A DNA stretch of 64,000 nucleotides, taken from assembly GCF_001949145.1 (NCBI RefSeq), contig NW_019091404.1, positions 2,410,262-2,474,261 on the forward strand, read 5' to 3'. The first letter of the stretch is position 1. Every line of letters starts with the position of its first letter. The DNA comes from Acanthaster planci (Eukaryota; Echinodermata; Asteroidea; Valvatida; Acanthasteridae). The notes beneath the pieces were generated by a model. The model ran no database searches, had not been told where the DNA came from, and saw only the letters and a program-made list of their open reading frames with translations. A program made the translations under genes and the position numbers. Below, in pieces: positions 25,378-38,200 of the stretch.

Positions 25378-25393
25378 CCGCCAGAGGGCAGCA
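25378..25393 (+). promoter_or_regulatory. CTCF-like motif upstream of FOXL2
   Basis: CCGCCAGAGGGCAGCA agrees with the animal CTCF core (CCNNNAGRKGGCRS). It sits 2 kb upstream of the FOXL2 start. Binding is not shown; the match is by pattern only, and such words also occur in repeats. Confidence 0.35.
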
Positions 25394-26373
25394 TCAATCT
25401 GCCAGCTGGCAACACTGTCCGTGCATGAAGGAATAATGCTCCATGTGACAGGCAACACAACTAACCCAGGTAAAGTGGTCAGTAGAAGAATCCGAATATA
25501 TGTACTTGTGGTCATTAATAATTGTTTCAGTTGATCTGGGCACACAGATTCACAAATACTCCTCGGTTTCGGTAGTGTCGGGAAAGAATGCCTCCCTGAG
25601 AGGTTTAAATTCTATTTTCAAACGAGGGCGCTGTTTACCGAGGCCTGACCCACGGATTTAAACCGTCCACTGATTAGATCATGCCAGGAAAGAGCCGCCA
25701 CATTTGAAAATTTGCATTAGCTAGGTCAGCACGCGTCTCGTTCCCAAATGGGACTTAGATGTCCTCCATTTTGGAGCTTGCATCTAAATTCCTGTCAATG
25801 AAAGCTCCTTGAAAGTTGGGGGAACCCGTCTTTACTCCCTGGTGTTGACACAGGTAGTCATCTGAATAAAAAACCAGCTCATAACTGCAGCTCTCAAGGC
25901 CATTTATGCAATGAGATCACTGGGTGATCTACGCGAAGGAAGGCCTTTATATTTAACCTCCTGGGCCAACAAATATAGCAAAATGGAAAGAAAAACTACT
26001 TCCAGAGCCTGTTAAACACATGACTTAACGACTAAGCCTATAAACCACTCTTGGGCTCAACCTGGATTTACCCCAACGCTTATGGATGTTCAAAGTCATG
26101 TTTCCAAGAAGGATAAAGATGACCTTGGCCAGTCTTCAATTCCAGTTTTCCATCTTATTGGACCTGCAATTATATTTACCAAAAGAACGTGCATATGTAC
26201 TTAAAGGAACTTAAAAAGTAAAACCTTAATACTGTAGGCTTATACGTAAGTCTCACCTGAATTATATATCAGTGCGGGAACAACTGAAAAGAAGCCTTTG
26301 AGCAGGCCATCAACGTTGCTAGCGGGTGCAATGATAATGCAAATCCTTAATCACATTATGAGTAAGATACAGA

Positions 26374-26801
26374 GTTGTCGTGACTCGAGTCAATGACTCG
26401 ACTCGAGTGTGACATGTGTCACAATTTTTGGCGCTCGACTTGAGCACTCATAGGTAAATGACTTGACTCGGGTCTGCGACCAAATGACTCGACTCGAATC
26501 TCCCATCTCGACTCGACTCGAGTACAAGCTTAAAAGACTTGAGTCTCAAAAAAATTTAAAGTAAAATTGTAGTTGGTTAGATACCTGTCACCTTAATTTA
26601 TTTTCAGTATGTCTAAATGAAAATAAAAACACCAAATATAGTTGTGTTTTTATTGTACATGTATTTTCTTACTGTGACTCAAATTGACTCGAGCTCAGTA
26701 CTTGACTCCACTCGACTACAGAAAGTAACTCGACCCGACTTCTTGACCTAATGACTCGACTTGAGTCACAATGTTAAAATGACTCGACTCGAGTCACCAA
26801 C
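26374..26801. mobile_element. CTCGAGTC-rich inverted-repeat element (MITE-like)
   Basis: The left end, GTTGTCGTGACTCGAGTC, and the reverse complement of the right end, GTTGGTGACTCGAGTC, are near-identical, so the element has terminal inverted repeats. Inside, GACTCGA and its complement are repeated many times at both flanks (26380-26530 and 26690-26800), around an A/T-rich centre. There is no coding capacity. I could not identify a target-site duplication. It looks like a foldback or non-autonomous DNA transposon. Confidence 0.6.
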
Positions 26802-29800
26802 TTTAGTGACTTGTTACCACACTGGTAAAGAGGTTCTTGGTAGCAAGCCCTGCCAAAGAGCCAGTTTGGTACTGCAGAAAGGTAAGATCATTCGAGAACG
26901 AAGATCGCGTGCGATTCGGCGTATGGCCGCACTGATAGGGCAGACCTTACGCACGCGTATTGCTGTTCCCGAATGACCCCAGACGCACTGCATTTGGAGC
27001 ATACGATGAGAGCTATCCATGGGTCACCTCAGTAGATTTACCATGGTCTGGCGTGACTTTGGAACATGGCATTTGGAATAACAATCTGAAGGTGTATGAC
27101 CAGGTATCGTGTCAACTTTGTGCAACTTGGACTCGAACCAAACTGGATTTCGTAAGAGATCTCTGTTTCATTTATGGAGAAAAACATAGAAGGATTAAAA
27201 ATTCTTGGGTGGCCAGTGTACATACCCGGCAGATTTCAACACCCCCCAAAACTGGTATATCGCTCAGCAGATCCAATCAAGGGTTCTGAAATGTCAAGGT
27301 TGTTTTTTTTTTTAAAAGTGTACACAGACACTGCTTGGGTAACTTCAAGGTTTATTCCCTTGGCGTAAAGAGCGCCCCCTTGGGAACAGTACCCGTATTG
27401 ACGAGCGGAACAGTGATTCGCTACCCAGCCGTCAGTCCCGACTCTCGCCAACTGCGAAAGTAATTCGTAATTTCAAGGTAGGCAAACATCTGTACCGCAG
27501 GGAAGTGATTGTACTCTGGTTGGGGGATTGCAGGATTTTCGGGAATGACAGATGCAGTGAAAAGAACATTTTTTTCTCCGCACATTGTGTCAACAATCAA
27601 AACATCCAGATTCCGTTTGGCTGGCGGCCAAAGTGCAAAATGTAGTTCATTCGTCACAGTTCATTAGTTACAATTCTGAACAGTTCTTTTCTTAAGAAGT
27701 GAAGAAGATCTTCTTGTACTTCTTCCAACTGATTTTCGTGGATGAAAAATACTCGCCTGTGAGACTAGTCCGAGAGGGCGATCTACTGCAAGAGCGCATT
27801 CTTCAAGCCTTGAAGAACGCCTAGATCTTTGACTCAATCGATCAGGCTTATTTCCTAGTCTTCGTGGAAACGTACAGGTGTTTCTTTGTTCAGAGTTGTC
27901 GCAGTGTCTCATGCACTCGTTTTTTCGATCTGAAAGTTCGAAGCAAACTTTGATGGATCGTTTTTCCTGACCGGAATCGAATGTTTTCCAGCAGTTGTCT
28001 GAGCAACATGGCTCGCTGTCAAATGCACCTGGTTCTTTGCTTGAATCACTGTTTGAGAAAGTACGTAAAGGTTTTCCTGATGATTCGAGGATGAGTCCCA
28101 AAAACGCCTGTTAAAAGTGTGCAAAAACTTGTAACAACTGACAAGGTTTGAGCGATGGTAGCTACAGGTCCCTCATCACTTTTTGTAATGCTTGTCTCAG
28201 TGTTTTAGTATCGTCTCTAGAAACTAAGATTCTGGGCTTAATTAAACCGATTTTAGGTAATGGACTAATTGACTGTTCAATTAACAGATTAACTCCCCCA
28301 CCCCCAACCCCAAATTCAACTTTATACAAATTAATAGATCATGAAAGAGTTTTAAAAAATGAACTTTGTGACGAACTTGAACTCAAACTGATTATTTTTT
28401 GTGCCTGTCAAAAAACAGGTGGTCAAATGTGACGTCATGCAGTGCCTGGCGTGTCCAACCCATTGACGGATTGCACGGCATTGACTCCAACATTCCACCG
28501 ATTATGCAAGACTTCAAGAACCTCGTAGTTTGCTGCCTTGAAAGTTGTCCAATAACAAAAACCTCGTCAGTGGATAAAATGAAACGGCTTCCGGTGGTTC
28601 TGGCAAGGTCTTCGAGATCCAAACAAACTCGTCCTTGTTGCAAGGTCGTGCGACAACTCTTGCTTTCAAAATGAATTTTTTGGGTCGGATTACTGACAAA
28701 GACAGACGGCTGTTTCATTCATGATTGAGTGACGTGAAAAATGAGCAGACCAAAACTTCATAGGAAATAGTGTGAGTGGCGCACCAGTAATAAGTCTGTT
28801 GCAGTTAACACCATAAAAGATGTAGAGTTTCTTCTTGACAAGGATAGAATTCTATCATCAATCCGGGCGCAAAATTTGGCCTTTCCAACGGGGATGGGGC
28901 TATCCAGATGTATTGTGCAATTGAGCACGATAGATTAACATGTGCATATTGCGGCAGTATCTGCATATTCTGATTGGCCAGTTCTGGATTTAAATTTTTT
29001 GTGGAAGTCGGAATTCTTGTCCTGCCAGGGGGGTTTGATTCCCCACATGCAGGGGAGCCTGCCTCGGCCTCAAAACCAGTTCGCTGTGCCCACATGGGGC
29101 CGAGCTTAAATAAATTGAATGGAAGAAATAGACTTGCAATTTGTTCTCGCAAATTTCGTAAAAAATTCAAAGGAAGATAGTTGTTTGTTTTGGGCCCATT
29201 ATATGTATGGTGTATTGCTCCAAACTTCGGTCTAAATGTCAGTGCTAAAATTCAAAATGTTCGAAATTCGAAATCAGGATTTGAATAATTGAATACAAAA
29301 TGTTCTTATAGATGATAATCAATTTATTTGAAACAAGTCAGTGTGAAGTGTTGTTGAATTCATGACACGTGATTAGTTCCAAACAAAAATCATTTGAAAA
29401 CTTTCAAAAGGGCAAAGACACATAAAAAGAACTGAATTAAATTTCAGACGATTCATTTAATTGCACTGAGATCATTTTTCCGCATAGTTTCCGTAGTTAC
29501 GTAACGGATAAGTCCAGCATTAAGATCCCGCATTTTTAGTCGGACATAAACTAATGTACCCGTGGTAACGCCTAAAAAGAAATTTGTGATTAAATGCTTG
29601 GGATATGACCCAACATTGAATACTTACTGGTACTAGGCCCTAAATGCATTATATTCGTGTTTCAAATGCTGCTATACAAAGTGCACAATGTTATTAATCA
29701 TCATCAATCAAATTAAGTGGCACTTATTGGAAGAATTCTCACGACGTATACTGTCGTACATTTCGTTGTATATATTAACAACCACGTGTCATAAAAAGGA

Positions 29801-29810
29801 AAAAACAGAG

Positions 29811-29889
29811 ATGCTGATTGTAAGGAAGAGGGGGCGGGGATGCTTATTGCTAGGAAGAGGGGGCGGGGATGGTTATTGTCAGGAAAAGG
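29811..29889 (+). repeat. 29-bp tandem repeat, about 2.7 copies
   Basis: Copies at 29811-29839, 29840-29868 and a partial copy at 29869-29889 share the core AGGAAGAGGGGGCGGGG. The full copies differ at three positions. Confidence 0.85.
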
Positions 29890-32800
29890 TGTGGGTTTTT
29901 AAGAGTGACCTTTCATTTCAATGACAGGGTTATGACAAGTAAGTCCCATTCAAAATTAATTTCTAAAAAAAAAACCCAAATCACCATTGTAATTTTTGAA
30001 GTTTAAGTAATGCCACGTCGCTTTTGCCCCAAAAAACGGAAGCTGCTTCAAAGAGCATATCTCTTGGAGTTCTAAAGTTCTAAAATATACCTTCAGTTTC
30101 AATATTCCTATAGTAAGTTCTGTTTAGCACTGTTAAACCAGTGTTTGGTTTAAAGCAAGGTCAGTCCACAAGTGAACGGTTGCCACAGCAATCACAATAC
30201 TTTCTGGCAAACGTTAATTACGGCCTGGGTTTTGATGATAAATAAGAAAAAATAAATAAACCCGACTTTTTTTATTAAGTTATTTGACTGCGTACTATTT
30301 AACTGAACAAAGGACAAATTCAGTTACATAAGGTTGAAACCTCCATGATTTTTTTAAAGGAAGTACAGTGCAAGAATTCGGTCGGAAGCGTTGTAGACGA
30401 GTTTCCATGTAGACGTACCCCTCACTTACGAAGGCTGTTCTTTGAAATGTTAGTTTTGGAGGTGTCTAAAAACTGTACGGTCGGAGGTCCTTCAATCATA
30501 CACCTCTCCCTAATGCCCCACCCCCGTAAAAAAAACTAATAAAACTGCGGTCCATCATGAGTCCAAAATTCCTGTTTTACACCTGTACTGTTTTGGTACC
30601 CCACTAAACTCGGCTGCCCTCGTGTCAAGGGTCGTGAAGCCACCGCCGGTTGTCGTCAAATATAAACTATAGTTCATAATGGGGACTCGTCTGGTGTGTT
30701 TGTTATGCTTGGCCTCAGTCAATACACACAGACACCTTCTCAGCTTGCGGGGTTTTTTTGTATTTCTGTTCATGGTTACATTCAATGAATACCTTGCCAA
30801 CCGGAAGCTTTCACGTACAAATTTTGTCTCCCAAGATAAGGGAGCCCACTCCATTAATTAAACCAGATACCGAACCTCCAATGACGTTGGTAGTGTGTGC
30901 GTGACGTAATGTTCGGAATGGGTCTGTCTTCATTTCGAAGAAAAAAAACGGTTGTACGTTGACGCCTATATACGGAAATGATATAGGAAGAAACGAAATC
31001 GACAGACTTTGTTCCGTTGATTTTGTTTGATTTGATTTGATTGAAAACTCATTTCTTTTATTGCGTTGTATTCGAAATAGATTTCAAACTTGTTGGTTTG
31101 ATGGTCATTTATGTTCATTGTACATCAGGTTAAAGGTGTCTAAAAATCCAACTTAAAGCATGTTTATTAGTTCGACCTCATGCGAAGGCTGCGCTACTGG
31201 AACTGAAGTTTGATCATATTATAGTTCCACGTTTTCCCTTTAATATGCATTCATGACTGCCTGAAAAGTTCCCTGGCAAGACACCAACACCCTCTTATTA
31301 AAAGTCCAAAGGATTATGAGGGGCCTGAAGTCAAGAGTCGAGATTCACGCCAAGGTACAAGTCTGATTTCCGTAGGCTCTTTTACTCAAGCTAAATTGAA
31401 ATTGATTGTTTGTACTTGGGGGCCGCAGTAACAGATTGTGTGTCGCGCCCAATTGCACTGATGAAAGCAGACTGTCAGATCACTGCTAAGTTTAGTCTAC
31501 CGCATCTGCTTGGTCTCTCTTTTATGGTGGTCTTTTCTAACGGCTTAACTTGAGCTGTTGGAGAAATCCCGTCCTTCACAAATAAACGGCCCGGCCGATC
31601 CCCGTTTCTTAGTCTGTGCGCGCCCGGCCAAGTTCCACGGTCAACGACACCCATGATGGGTTCCTGGCTCGTGAAACGCGGCCAACTGCAACAGCTTAGA
31701 AATATGCACGGTGCCGTGCATTAGACATTGACCTACATTCGTTACCGCACTGTTTATCTTTGCAGAAGTCTGCGCTTTTGTTGTGTGTTTTGCTGGCGAT
31801 GACTCTATGTTTCGAGCGGGAACGGAAGTGGCCCGTCGTAACCCAATCGTAAACTTCACCGATTGCCGGTGTTCTGTGTCACAGGATGACAATAAGACTG
31901 TATTGTACAAAACTTAGACGCCATTGAGCTCGAATCCAACACTTTCGTGTACTGATTACTTCTCTCGTCGTGTCGCAAATAAAAGAGCTCCCAAAACCGT
32001 TACCCCAGTATTATGTCTTTTTCCCGCCTAAAACACAATCCATCTCGGGTATAAGAACTCTTTTCTTCTCCACTTTAACTGTCGTCCCTCTGTTGGAAAT
32101 TCAAACCGACTCACCAGGACTCATAATAACTGCTTTGTGACTAAGGCACGGAAACCGCCTTCATAGCCGTCATCGACCGCACGTTTTCAAGTCCGTCCGA
32201 AAAATAGTGTGAGCCCTCACGACTGTCTCACTTCATTTGGTGTTTTTTGCACGGTTGTGTAACCAAATATTTCTGGCAGGCCTGCTGATAAACCTCATAA
32301 AAATAATTCTAGGCACGAGAAAGATCCATGAATCAGAAGACAGTGGCCCCGCGACAAATCCAAGATAACCTGTTAATGTTTCCCCAAGACAGTGTGACGG
32401 AACTCGGATATTCGAGATTTCCTCCACTTTGTTGGATTGAGTGGCAAGTGAACCCCCCCCCTTAAATTCTAATCCATCTTTGGTGAATTATTCAAGAAAG
32501 AACTGGGCCTGGGATTGCAGTCATTTGTACATGACTGTACTTTAAATGGAATTGAATTTATAGCGATTTTTTTTTTAACCAAGCTACACAGTTTATGTTT
32601 TAAGTTCATTTCAGTCTGTGATTCACTGCATTGTTTTCTGCGAATCAGGTTTGGGACGATTAGTAATCTGAGAATAATATGTGAAACGGAATCGATACAT
32701 CAAAACTAAAGACGCTTCACATCAGCTTAATTCGGGCATTTTAGTACAGGAAAAGGAACACAGAATGTAGATAGGACAAATTGCTGTCAACTTCTGAGTC

Positions 32801-34997
32801 TGGTATTTTGGGCCTTAGGCCTATGACCATTATGACATCTGACCAGAGAATATGGCCAGTTTGGGACACAGTTTGGACTTCTTTAAGCCGTTGGTGTTTG
32901 CGTTAAAGCTTACGGTACGCTCTTGAGAACAAATCAAATTTTGGCCTGCGAGCTGGCAGGGCAGAAACTAGCCGAAATCCTGTTAGATCAGCACTTAGTT
33001 CCGCTAACTTGTAGAGAAGGTTGGGTGTAGCGACAAAAGCATATCATAGCCAAATCCTTTAGTCCTATCATACTCTAGGGATTCAGTATAGGGTCAAATT
33101 TGGCAGAGGAGTGGCGGCCAATTACAAATCGTTGCTAAAGCAGTCTTCGGTTCTCAGTTTGCACTGAGTGATATCTTGGTCAGTGACCGTTTTTTTCTGT
33201 CAAGTCTAAACTATATATATCACGCACTCTGCTGATTCCAAACAGAAATTTAAAATGATAGATCACATAACGTTAATCAGCAGCGACGGCTATAGTCTCT
33301 CTCTTAACTTGACCCATTAAAAATTCTTTTTAAACCCGTCTCTCAGCCTACATTGAGGGACGTTGCCATAGTTCTAAGGTAAAACCTTACATCTCGTATA
33401 TCTTTAGTGCATGTATACCCAAAATGGTAGGGGTTCACTGTATGATTATGGATTAAGCATTCAAAGTTGATCCCAGTTCGGATCCCTGTCCTGTATTGCT
33501 CAGTCCGTATATTTTCCTTTCTGCTACAGTTCGTTAATCTCCCCCCACCCCAACCCCATTTTCTAAAATTGTGGCTAATAGTTACAGTGCCTACAAAATC
33601 AGTGCATTACTGGAACTGAATTGAAGCGAGGCAAGGTCTGATTTCGCCTCCTCCAATTCTGACCATGCGCGTGGGAGGCATGGCCCTCGAGCAAGGAGCG
33701 CGCGGGGGTGTCAATTCGTGCCTCCCTACTCCTCGACAGTCACACCACCGTGCACAAAGCCAACATCTTCGCAAGCGTAAGAACCACTCATTCATCTTAT
33801 AATGAGCAAGGATTGCTTACACGTTGCAGGTTACTGACGAGGAATCTCAAATTTACAGTTTCTGCATCACAAACATTGGTCGGTTGTGAGCAACCTCCAG
33901 TCGGTGCCTTAAGTAAAGAAAAATTGAAATGCCAATCCGTGAAAAGACGAGACGTAATAAATGATTTCCAAACATTTGGTATGATCTCAGTTACACATCA
34001 GTATAGGTCATTCATGTACAGAACACCCACTTAAGTTCCTCGAGATAGTTATCAAAATTTCGCGAGTTTCAATATAGTTTGTGCCTCCACATCTAACAAC
34101 CCTAACAAAGTACTCTTATTAATAAACGCGCAACACGGTCATTATTGAAGGCACCGGGTTCTATTCAAGTCTGAGTCATATTTTAGTCATATTTCGAGTT
34201 AATATTTCTCAATGAAAGTTTTAGATTGTAACTTTGATGAACTTTAAGTTCTAAAAATTGCTTTTCTTTTAATTGCAATGGAAGGAATTGCAGGGTAGCA
34301 AGCTTGTAACTATGTATTTGTTTAGGGAAACGATAAAACTGAGTACCCGGCGTTTTTTCCAGAACGAAATTTGACAGGTATGTAGAGGTCGTAATTTTAG
34401 TGATTCAGTCTTCATGCCAGGAGAAATAACCATCTGCACGTATTTTTGAAATTTAAACAGGCCTACCTGTAAAAACAGCGGAACAAAATGTCCGACATCT
34501 GCTGGATGCGTGGTGATATCATCATTACATCATAGAGTGGTGTGTGCCGTGCGCACTTCGATTTGGACTTTAATATTTGCAGAGACGGATAATCGGTGAA
34601 GATATCCTAACGGCGGGCAATCCCTAACACTGCAGCCAATTTTGTTCTTTTTGTGTAAGAAGAAAAAAAAGATTGTCGCGTGCTTGAGCTGTCGCAAGGT
34701 CATCAAACTCGGGCCCGCTTAACTGCACTTGAATTGGGTTACTGAGCGATAATCACACACAATACCTTCATTGTGATTGCCACTGTAGAATCCATAATGC
34801 GTACCTTGCCATGGCTACGTTCTTTCAAGGACACCGATGTCGTGCCGATTGGCCAATCAGCGCGCTCCATCCCTATCACAAGACTGAAGTACACGCGCGT
34901 GAGTCTCGTCATGGTGAATCACATTGTCAACCGCGGCCTTATGAAATGCGTGCGTTTGGCAGCTGGGGGTATCCCATCCTATGCGTACGGGCAATCC

Positions 34998-35208
34998 CAC
35001 GTGCGATGCGAGTCACCCTCCGTCGACGTGTATAAATAGCATCGCTAACTCGACACTGCTGTCAGTAGGCCTAGCAAGCGGCCCGCACACCACACATCCC
35101 ACCCCGTCAAGTTCAGCAGAAACCACATCACCCACCCAAGCCTCTGCCTACGACCGGCTTTCTGTTTTTTCGGATACTATAGATTTTGTGTAATAGTTTC
35201 ACCCAAAA
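34998..35208 (+). promoter_or_regulatory. TATA-box promoter and 5'-UTR of the carotenoid oxygenase
   Basis: TATAAATA at 35031-35038 is followed about 30 bases later by an initiator-like CTGTCAGTAG near 35059-35068, giving a predicted 5'-UTR of about 145 bases before the ATG at 35209. An E-box CACGTG lies at 34998-35003. The spacing of TATA, initiator and ATG is that of a focused, regulated promoter. Confidence 0.6.
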
Positions 35209-38200
35209 ATGGCCGGTAAGGCGGACGATCCTAACATAGCCAAGCTTTTCCAGTCTGTACAAAGGGAGTACCCAGACCCGGTCGAGGCGACAATCAAAGG
35301 TAGGGATCTCTCTCTGTCACTTCTAGGGAAACGATTTTTGTATAATATATGTCTGCATAAAGCATGTGGAAATATCATTTTAAGTTTCTATTTTTGCAGT
35401 TATTTCATCAACCAATGATCAGAATTCACTACAGTCTGTTAATAGCCAAATACTGGCTTGTTGAATGGCAGCATGTGGGTATAGAGTGAACGTTTATGTA
35501 TTGTGGCTGCTTCCGGAGGGCTCTTGGTGCGGTTGAAAGCCACTTGTACAAAACACAAAACCACATAATAGCCCAAAATCAATAGAGAGAACAGTTGACC
35601 ATTTTTCTATCCGCGCTTGGGACGCGGCTGTGAGATTTTGTTTGTTTCTACAAGCGTCTGCGTCTTGTGAAAGAGATTTCAAATGTGGTCGGCCCCCCAT
35701 TTATAGAACATAAAAGAACAAGACTTATGTAACTTCTTTTTGTGAAGTGAGCCATTTTAAATTCCTGACATTTACCGCTGCATAAGCGGTAATGATGTTT
35801 TCTGCCCGGAGCTAGCTAGGTCAGGACATGGCTAATTGTTAATTAAACACCAGTTTGATTTACTCCCTCGATTTATGACGGTATAGGGAGGAATACTACT
35901 CGAGAGTAGTTCTGTATTCGTTTACGTCTTTTCTGTGGATCATAATATACAGGATATCTTTTCTTCAGTTCGTTTTGCCCACTTGCGATACAACGGGTGT
36001 ACTTCATGACTCCGGCCGTGTTATGTGTATCACAGCGCAACTTGACTTGTCCAACTTGTTCTAGTTTAGTGGTCACCGAAGGAATCTTGAAACATTCATT
36101 TTTAGACTGCGGTTGACCTTGACCGCGAATAAACCGTGAAAGTGGGCCCCGGGTGGCTTAGAGTGTCGAAGTCATTAACGTTGACCTCGACCTTTTTCAT
36201 AAGCTGTAATCTTGGACTTCGTTCCAGATATACAATAAAGCCAGTCTATAAAAAGCACAAACTAATAAACACGGCAGAATTTGAAGGTTTTTTGTGCACA
36301 GCGGGGTATCAGCGTTGATAATTAACCAGGAAAGGTTCTGTGGCACCTCGGTTGAGGTGATCATGAATTCTAATTTCAGGAGGTGGAAGGTCTCAACCTT
36401 CTCAGACTAAGTTCTGTGTTGGTTGTAAAGAAGTTGCACGTGATGAAGTTAACGGGGAGAACTCACTGAATGGGTATTTATACTATAGTACACGTATAGT
36501 TCAGCTTTATTTATAGCATGTAAGCTTCAATAGTAAAACTCGCTTGGAATCGCTTGATTTCTGTGATCTTTCAAACTCCTAAGTTGAAACGTTGTAGGAT
36601 TGATGTACTTCAAGATTTTCAGGAAGATAGTAATGGCTTCTAATGGTGTCCCTAGGAAAGGGGAGCACTTACCTGTGGCATCCTACCTCCATGATACATA
36701 GAAATAGAATGACAGTCGTTTCGATAAATTGGTTGCATTTAAATCTCTGAACTTCAACAACCAGACTTGAGTTTTACCCGGCGGAACAAAAAGACCTGCA
36801 AGATTTTGTAGGTCGCTTCAAACCCATCTACGGATAACCGAATCACCTCGTGATTTGTGGGGTAGGGGGCTGGACTCGCCGTTTCACATAACGGGTGAAA
36901 AAAAAAAAACCAAGGTGACGAGATTACGTAGCTGACCTCAGCCCGAGGTGAGCCGTCGCCTTTACCCCTATGGATGTGGCCAGGAAGCCTGGAGAAGTGA
37001 GAATTTACGACTCCCTCTCCCACTCCACACGGTTCAGGGTCTGAGAGTGTTGGAGGGGAGACCCCAGCAAAACCCTCAGTTGAGCTGTAGGATTATGCAC
37101 CTTAGAACCTCGGGCATCTGTGGGAACTTAGAACCAAAAATGTTAACCCCACTCGTGTAAAGTAGCTCATGCAAAGAACAGTTTTTTCGATTTCCTACTA
37201 ACACCGAAATTTGGATACAGACTCTTAAAGCAGGGTTTCATTCAGTTATTCGATGAACTTAAATAGTATCAACACACTTTTTAATCTCGTTGCGACAGAG
37301 TTGACTGTTGTCGCACGTCGCACTTGACGCTGTATATACTCGAAACATGCAGCTCTCATCAAGAGTTGTGGGGGCTTGTTTGCATATACGGTACACGTGC
37401 TAGACAAGCATCATACATGCACTGATTGAAACGTGCATTTCTAACACCCACACAAATTGAACGACGATATGCCAGATAATCACATTTGAATAATGTGAAG
37501 CTTGTATTTTGCATACGACATTTTTCTCACTGCAAACTTGAATACGTTTGTATCCGTTAAGATTAGCGTCCATTACAAGAATTTCGCCAGTGCAACGTGG
37601 AGTGTGTAAATTTATGTGACGTTCATTTTTGTCGTCATTTCATTGACCGAAGGGTTGTCACCTTTCTAGGGGTAGCACAGGTGGCCTCTTTAAAGTAAAT
37701 ATTGTCTGACCTATGCTGCCATATGGTTTGGAGCTAGTCCAAGAAACGTAGTAATGAACTTGAACCTAGCATCCGGTGCGCTTCATACGACAGCACTCGA
37801 TCATTCATGAATAAGCCAGTGAAGTGAGAGGGGTGGGGAGGGGTCGTATACACCTAATCGACAGACGTTAAAGGAACACGGTGGGCCCAGAGCTGTTAAT
37901 TGGAGAGAAACGCCAATTTCAGACTTGGGAACCAACATGGCTGTTCATTGTGTTCGCAGTATACAGCATGCTTCTATTTTCCGAAGCACTGACACACAAT
38001 CCACCATTTTGGTTCCAAATTTAGACATGGCCTCATGTCGCAACTCTTTCTATCTATGGGTGGGCCTACAGATTATTTCCAGCTTCGGACGTTTTGATAA
38101 AATTGAAGCACAATCACCATTGTTTTAAGGATTTGTTTGTGGACTACGCCCTATATAAGCCTACCTGATTGAAAACATCAATCTTACAGACACTCGTGTC

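Larger units (their letters stand above)
23349..35208. other. Long gene-free region upstream of FOXL2 and the carotenoid oxygenase
   Basis: The two genes point away from this 11.9-kb interval, so it should hold both sets of promoters and enhancers. I found no coding exon. Recognisable contents are the TGGT microsatellite (24487-24566), a CTCF-like motif (25378-25393), the CTCGAGTC-rich element (26374-26801), a 29-bp tandem repeat (29811-29889) and the oxygenase promoter near 35031. Frames at 27-29 kb reach about 145 codons on the minus strand but match nothing I know and lack exon signals. Confidence 0.5.

Noticed and set aside
29028..29060. tRNA T-arm-like GGTTTGATTCCCC
   Set aside because: There is no matching A box, anticodon arm or acceptor stem around it.
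26814..29170. Clustered open frames of 60-145 codons on both strands
   Set aside because: They overlap one another in several frames, lack exon borders and match no family I know. They could be remnants of a transposon, but I cannot support that.
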